A DNA stretch of 10,090 bases, from positions 1 through 10,090 of the forward strand of contig DAOVYW010000070.1 of assembly GCA_030635415.1 (NCBI GenBank). Reading direction: 5' to 3'. Origin of the DNA: Candidatus Firestoneibacteriota bacterium. GTDB lineage: Bacteria > Oederibacteriota > JAAXVQ01 > JAUVAV01. This document shows, piece after piece, positions 6,565 to 10,090 of the stretch. The stretch's first letter is position 1. Each line of letters starts with the position of its first letter. A model generated the notes under the pieces. That model ran no database searches. It was not told the origin of the DNA and saw only the letters and a program-made list of their open reading frames with translations. A program made the translations under genes and the position numbers.

Positions 6565-8316
6565 ATGAATCTTTACCTGCGACTGTTAAAATACGTTAGA
6601 CCTTATACTTTCCGTCTGGCCAGCGCCATCTTTTGTCTGGCTACGACCGCAGGATTGACAGCCTTAGGTTTGTATCTGCTCAAGCCCGTGATCGATAAAA
6701 TTTTAGCCAACCCTGATCATACCCAGGCGCTTTTTTACCTCCGGCTGCTGCCGATTCTTATAATATTGACATATTTTATAAAAGGCTTGGCAACTTACGG
6801 ACAGGATTATCTTATCAACAACCTTGGAAACCGCATTACCATGGATATACGCAACCAGCTATATGAGCATTTACTGCGGCGCGAATTGAGTTTTTTCCAC
6901 GGACAGCAGAGCGGCCTCTTGATTTCGCGGGTTACCTATGATGTGACCCTCATGCAATCAGCGGTCTCAAGTGTATTGGGACGCTTATTAGGATCAGTGT
7001 TGCATATCCTGGGGCTGGTCGGAATGATATTTTATCTGGACTGGAAGCTGGCCTCGCTTTCCCTGATAGTTTTTCCAGTGGCGGTTTATCCCATCGTTTA
7101 TATCGGCAAAGCCCTACGCCGGATATCCCGCGACTCTCAGGCCAAGATGGCGGATGTGACCACGGTCCTGCATGAGAGTTTTGGAGGCATCCGGGTGGTT
7201 AAGGCCTTTACCATGGAAAAAGAGGAAATTAAACGCTTCCAAAGAGAGATACGGCATTATTTTGATTTAACCATGCGTGCTCTGCGTAAAACCGCTATCT
7301 CCAGCCCGCTCATGGAATTCATCGGAGTGATCGGCATTTGCATGATGATTGTCGTATCCGGAACTCTGGTAATCAAGGGACAATCCACGGCAGGAACGTT
7401 CTTTGCTTTTCTGGCGGGGCTGTTCTCGATCTATCCTCAGGTCAAAAGTATTGCCGGAGTTAACAATACCATTCAGCAGGCTTTAGCTGCGGCCCAAAGA
7501 GTATTTGACCTGCTGGATTCTCCTCCGGCGATTACAGACGTCCCAACGGCTAAAACTGTCAGCGCTATCAAGTCCAAAATAGAATTCCGCAATGTTTCTT
7601 TTGCCTACCAGCCGGAAAGACTGGTGTTGCGTAATATCCGGATGACCGTTCCGGCGGGAAAGGTTTTGGCGATTGTAGGAAGGTCGGGAGCCGGCAAGAC
7701 TACTTTGGTGGATTTAATCCCCCGTTTTGCGGATGTAACCGGGGGCGCCATATTGATTGACGGCCGGGATATCCGGAGTATTTCCATAAAATCTTTACGG
7801 CAGCTTGTCGGCCTGGTAACCCAGGAGACAATCTTATTCAATGATACTATCCGGAATAATATAGCTTACGGCTGTCCCCAAGCCTCGCAGGTTGAAGTTG
7901 AAGCGGCCGCTCTGGCGGCCCATGCCCATGAGTTTATTATACAAACCGCGCACGGCTACGAGACCATGATTGGGGAGCGCGGAGTGAAGCTTTCCGGCGG
8001 CCAGCGCCAGCGTCTCGCGATCGCGCGCGCGATCCTGAAAAATCCGCCTTTGCTAATTCTGGATGAGGCTACCTCGGCCCTGGATACCGAATCCGAACGA
8101 TTGATACAAGATGCCCTGGATAAACTAATGCAGCACCGTACCACCTTTGTGATTGCCCACCGTCTTTCCACAGTACAGCATGCGGACCAGATTGTGGTGT
8201 TGGATGAAGGCCGGGTGGCAGAGCGCGGCCGGCACCAGCAGCTCATGCAGAAAAACGGAATTTACAAAAAACTGGTTAATATGCAATTCGGACGAATCAG
8301 GAGAAAAAAGAAATGA
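6565..8316 (+). CDS. ABC exporter half-transporter, MsbA-like (lipid A-core flippase family)
   Basis: A 583-residue fused membrane-plus-ATPase half transporter that would work as a homodimer in the inner membrane. Residues about 15-295 contain around six hydrophobic helices; residues about 340-583 are the nucleotide-binding domain with Walker A GRSGAGKT at 372-379, Q-loop Q420 in VTQE, signature LSGGQ at 476-480, Walker B LLILDE at 496-501, and switch H532 in IAHRLS, so the ATPase is intact. Its length fits MsbA, which flips lipid A-core across the inner membrane. Being followed by heptose genes supports a glycolipid substrate, but other exporters of this fold (drug, peptide, glucan) cannot be excluded from sequence alone, so no symbol is given. 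ATG 6565 gives MNLYLRLLKYVRPY, the usual family start; a GTG at 6550 is in frame but lacks a spaced ribosome site. It overlaps the next gene by 4 bp (ATGA). Confidence 0.92.
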   Translation: MNLYLRLLKYVRPYTFRLASAIFCLATTAGLTALGLYLLKPVIDKILANPDHTQALFYLRLLPILIILTYFIKGLATYGQDYLINNLGNRITMDIRNQLYEHLLRRELSFFHGQQSGLLISRVTYDVTLMQSAVSSVLGRLLGSVLHILGLVGMIFYLDWKLASLSLIVFPVAVYPIVYIGKALRRISRDSQAKMADVTTVLHESFGGIRVVKAFTMEKEEIKRFQREIRHYFDLTMRALRKTAISSPLMEFIGVIGICMMIVVSGTLVIKGQSTAGTFFAFLAGLFSIYPQVKSIAGVNNTIQQALAAAQRVFDLLDSPPAITDVPTAKTVSAIKSKIEFRNVSFAYQPERLVLRNIRMTVPAGKVLAIVGRSGAGKTTLVDLIPRFADVTGGAILIDGRDIRSISIKSLRQLVGLVTQETILFNDTIRNNIAYGCPQASQVEVEAAALAAHAHEFIIQTAHGYETMIGERGVKLSGGQRQRLAIARAILKNPPLLILDEATSALDTESERLIQDALDKLMQHRTTFVIAHRLSTVQHADQIVVLDEGRVAERGRHQQLMQKNGIYKKLVNMQFGRIRRKKK

Positions 8317-8900
8317 AAAATCAGGCTGTCTTTCTTGACCGTGACGGAACCGTAATTCGGGACAGAGAATACTTGGCAGACCCGGCCGGGGTTGAACTTT
8401 TAAAGGGAGCGGCTGCCGGAATCAAGGCCCTGCGCCAGGCCGGTTTTATGGTAATCGTAGCGACCAACCAGTCCGGCGTAGCCCGGGGTTTTTTTACTGA
8501 GCAGGATATAAAGCGCGTGAATGAACGCATGCAGGAACTGCTGGCCGTTGAGGGGGCCGGGTTGGATGGTATTTATTACTGTCCTCATTATCCGGAGGGT
8601 AAGGTCCAGGAATATGTAAAGGTTTGTTATTGCCGCAAACCCGGACCGGACATGCTTTTCACCGCGGCCCAAGAGCGAAATGTTGATCTGTTTAAAAGCT
8701 GGGTGATCGGAGATAAACCCACGGATATCGAATTCGGATTTAAACAGGGGCTGCGGACAATACTGGTTTTAACCGGCTACGGGAGGGAGACCCAATCTCG
8801 GGGTTTCAATGTCAGTCTTGAACCGGACCTGATTGTTCCGGACTTGGAAGCTGCGGCGGCTAAAATTATTGCCGCCGGGGATGGCTATCCAGGGAAATGA
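8313..8900 (+). CDS. gmhB: D-glycero-D-manno-heptose 1,7-bisphosphate 7-phosphatase (HAD family)
   Basis: This cytoplasmic HAD phosphatase removes the 7-phosphate from heptose 1,7-bisphosphate on the way to nucleotide-activated heptose for lipopolysaccharide core. Its 195 residues fit the family. Visible are the catalytic DRDGT at 9-13 (nucleophile D9, acid/base D11), TNQSGVARG at 51-59, the zinc-binding set C90, H92, C105 and C107 (CPHYP...CYCRKP), conserved K109, and the metal-binding GDKPTD at 133-138. The CPH...CxCRKP zinc loop is what separates GmhB and the related HisB-N group from other HAD enzymes. The neighbouring heptosyltransferase-like gene favours GmhB over histidinol-phosphatase. 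Whether it prefers the alpha or beta anomer cannot be told. The ATG overlaps the previous stop by 4 bases, with AGGAG at 8299-8303 well spaced, so translation is probably coupled. Confidence 0.93.
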   Translation: MKNQAVFLDRDGTVIRDREYLADPAGVELLKGAAAGIKALRQAGFMVIVATNQSGVARGFFTEQDIKRVNERMQELLAVEGAGLDGIYYCPHYPEGKVQEYVKVCYCRKPGPDMLFTAAQERNVDLFKSWVIGDKPTDIEFGFKQGLRTILVLTGYGRETQSRGFNVSLEPDLIVPDLEAAAAKIIAAGDGYPGK

Positions 8901-9964
8901 GGCTAGGATTGGCAAGCACAAAAGAGTTGGCGCGAAAACCCAAGCAAATTCTTGTATGCCGGACTGATGCCTTGGGAGACGCGATCTTGACTCTGCCGGT
9001 GTGTATAGCTTTAAAAAAAGCCTTTCCCCAAGCCCGGATAAGTATGTTGGTTTCAGCTTATACCCATGAGGCCCTCAGCGGTCAGCCGGGGCCGGATCAA
9101 GTAATGGTTTATGATGCCAAGGGCCGGCATGCCGGCTGGAGAGGTTTAGCACGGCTTAAACGGGAAATTGTTGAGCAGAGTTTTGACACCGCATTGCTGG
9201 TCTTTCCCGATCTCCGCGTTTCCTGGGCAATTTTCCATGCCAAAGTGGCCCGCCGGATTGGAACCGGCCGAAGGCTGTGGTCCTGCCTGTACAATCTCAA
9301 GGTAAAGCACAGCCGGGCCCGGGCGGAAAGACACGAGGCGGATTATAATCTCGATTTGGTAAGGATCATGGAAGTGGAGGCCGAATTAATTCCTCCCCGC
9401 ATGGTCGTGGAAACGCGCGTCCAAGCATGGGCGAAAAAGTATTACCAGCGTGCCGGGCGGAAGCCCGGAGACAAACTAATTATTCTTCACCCCGGCGGCA
9501 GAGGCTCGTCCGCCAACTGGCTGCCATCGAATTATGCTTCCTTAACGCGGCTTTTAATGTGTCAGTATGGATTCCGGGTATTATTAACCGGTTCCCGAAA
9601 AGAGCAGAATCTTCTGGCGGACGTGGCAAAACAATCTGGGACGCAGCCCCTGGTTTTAAGCGAGCCGGTGGATCTAAAACAATTGGCAGCCTTAATCGCG
9701 CAGGCCAGCGTGTTTGTTTCCGGCAACACCGGACCCATGCATCTGGCAGCCGGCCTGGGAATACCCACGGTTTCTCTCTTCCCGGCCCAGGGAGTAACCG
9801 GGCCGGTTCGTTGGCATCCCCTGGGCAAACGTGGCGTGGTTTTGACTTCGCCGGACGTGAATAAAAAATCCGGCGGCGAAGAATATGCAGGGCTTAGCGG
9901 GATAAAACCCATGCAAGTCGCGGAAAAGGTAAAGGAACTGGTGGGGAAGCATCAAGCTAAATAG
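8897..9964 (+). CDS. Glycosyltransferase family 9, heptosyltransferase-like (WaaC/WaaF type)
   Basis: A 355-residue GT-B fold transferase expected to add heptose from ADP-heptose to the lipopolysaccharide inner core on the cytoplasmic face of the inner membrane. N-terminal DALGDAILTLPVCIALKKAFP (residues 24-44) is the family 9 acceptor-side signature. In the C-terminal domain are ILHPGGRGSSANWLP (196-210) and SGNTGPMHLAAGLGIPTVSLF (275-295), the nucleotide-sugar binding region; N277 replaces the Asp often found there, a variant also seen in the family. WaaC, WaaF and WaaQ cannot be told apart by eye, so no symbol is given. Its ATG overlaps the gmhB stop by 4 bases with only a weak ribosome site (AGGGA almost touching the ATG), fitting coupled translation; a TTG at 8909 is an alternative start that would remove four residues. 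Last gene of the three-gene unit; no terminator is visible right after it. Confidence 0.9.
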   Translation: MRLGLASTKELARKPKQILVCRTDALGDAILTLPVCIALKKAFPQARISMLVSAYTHEALSGQPGPDQVMVYDAKGRHAGWRGLARLKREIVEQSFDTALLVFPDLRVSWAIFHAKVARRIGTGRRLWSCLYNLKVKHSRARAERHEADYNLDLVRIMEVEAELIPPRMVVETRVQAWAKKYYQRAGRKPGDKLIILHPGGRGSSANWLPSNYASLTRLLMCQYGFRVLLTGSRKEQNLLADVAKQSGTQPLVLSEPVDLKQLAALIAQASVFVSGNTGPMHLAAGLGIPTVSLFPAQGVTGPVRWHPLGKRGVVLTSPDVNKKSGGEEYAGLSGIKPMQVAEKVKELVGKHQAK

Positions 9965-10026
9965 TTATGGCATGGTAAAGGGAAAATTCTCCTTCCATCG
10001 AGGCTGTGTTAAATGCCTGTTTTAGA

Positions 10027-10090
10027 GATTGCTTTGTCGCTTACGCTCCTCGCAATGACAGAAAATCCTTTAAAAACAGTCATTGCGAGC
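10027..10090. repeat. Inverted-repeat element, cut by the window end
   Basis: CTCGCAATGAC at 10049-10059 is mirrored exactly by GTCATTGCGAG at 10079-10089, with 19 bases between. The left part starts GAGATTGCTTTGTCGCTTACG (first 20 bases from 10027), matching the widespread GAGATTGCTTCGTCGC...CTCGCAATGAC type of dispersed palindromic repeat (recollection, not searched). The mirror arm probably continues past the window. It is non-coding and lies just downstream of the glycosyltransferase operon. Confidence 0.75.

Noticed and set aside
9427..9864. 145-codon plus-strand frame inside the glycosyltransferase gene
   Set aside because: The family 9 motifs lie in the other frame; this frame has low-complexity, non-protein-like composition.
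9980..9997. Imperfect symmetric stretch around GGGAAAATTCTCC after the last gene
   Set aside because: The symmetry breaks after five pairs and no T-run follows, so it does not support a terminator.

Overview
The window is a continuous, gene-dense, plus-strand stretch of a chromosome from a Gram-negative (diderm) bacterium. This is supported by two genes typical of heptose/lipopolysaccharide assembly (a GmhB-type phosphatase and a family 9 glycosyltransferase), an MsbA-like lipid-flippase ABC transporter, an OmpA-type peptidoglycan-binding domain, a lipoprotein and at least one predicted outer-membrane barrel. Base composition looks balanced, and GTG and probably TTG starts are used. I cannot name the species. 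The Thr/Pro-rich linker in a PorV-like/OmpA fusion, and the short archaeal/Thermotoga-like form of AhcY, make me think of an under-sampled diderm candidate lineage (Omnitrophota-like), but this is only an impression.

Layout. (1) Bases 1-1976: the 3' part of metK followed by a complete ahcY, two consecutive steps of the S-adenosylmethionine cycle, probably co-transcribed. (2) Bases about 2048-6273: three envelope genes: a secreted probable outer-membrane protein of unknown function, a TPR-bearing lipoprotein, and a large PorV-like barrel fused through a Thr/Pro linker to two FlgD-like beta-sandwich repeats and an OmpA domain. A promoter with both sigma-70 hexamers matching consensus precedes the lipoprotein gene, and a strong intrinsic terminator follows the fusion gene, so the last two genes look like a self-contained bicistronic unit. 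(3) Bases 6274-6564: a non-coding spacer with that terminator and an isolated perfect 30-bp palindrome of a repeat-like type. (4) Bases 6565-9964: a tightly coupled three-gene unit (ABC exporter, heptose bisphosphate phosphatase, heptosyltransferase-like glycosyltransferase) with two ATGA overlaps, fitting synthesis and export of a heptose-containing lipopolysaccharide or similar glycolipid. (5) Bases 9965-10090: non-coding, ending inside an inverted-repeat element that resembles dispersed palindromic repeats.

Most of the window is ordinary housekeeping and envelope biology. The least conventional parts are the three-gene envelope block with its modular PorV-like/FlgD-like/OmpA protein, and the two palindromic repeat elements. 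I see no CRISPR array, transposase, tRNA, rRNA, phage gene or defence system.
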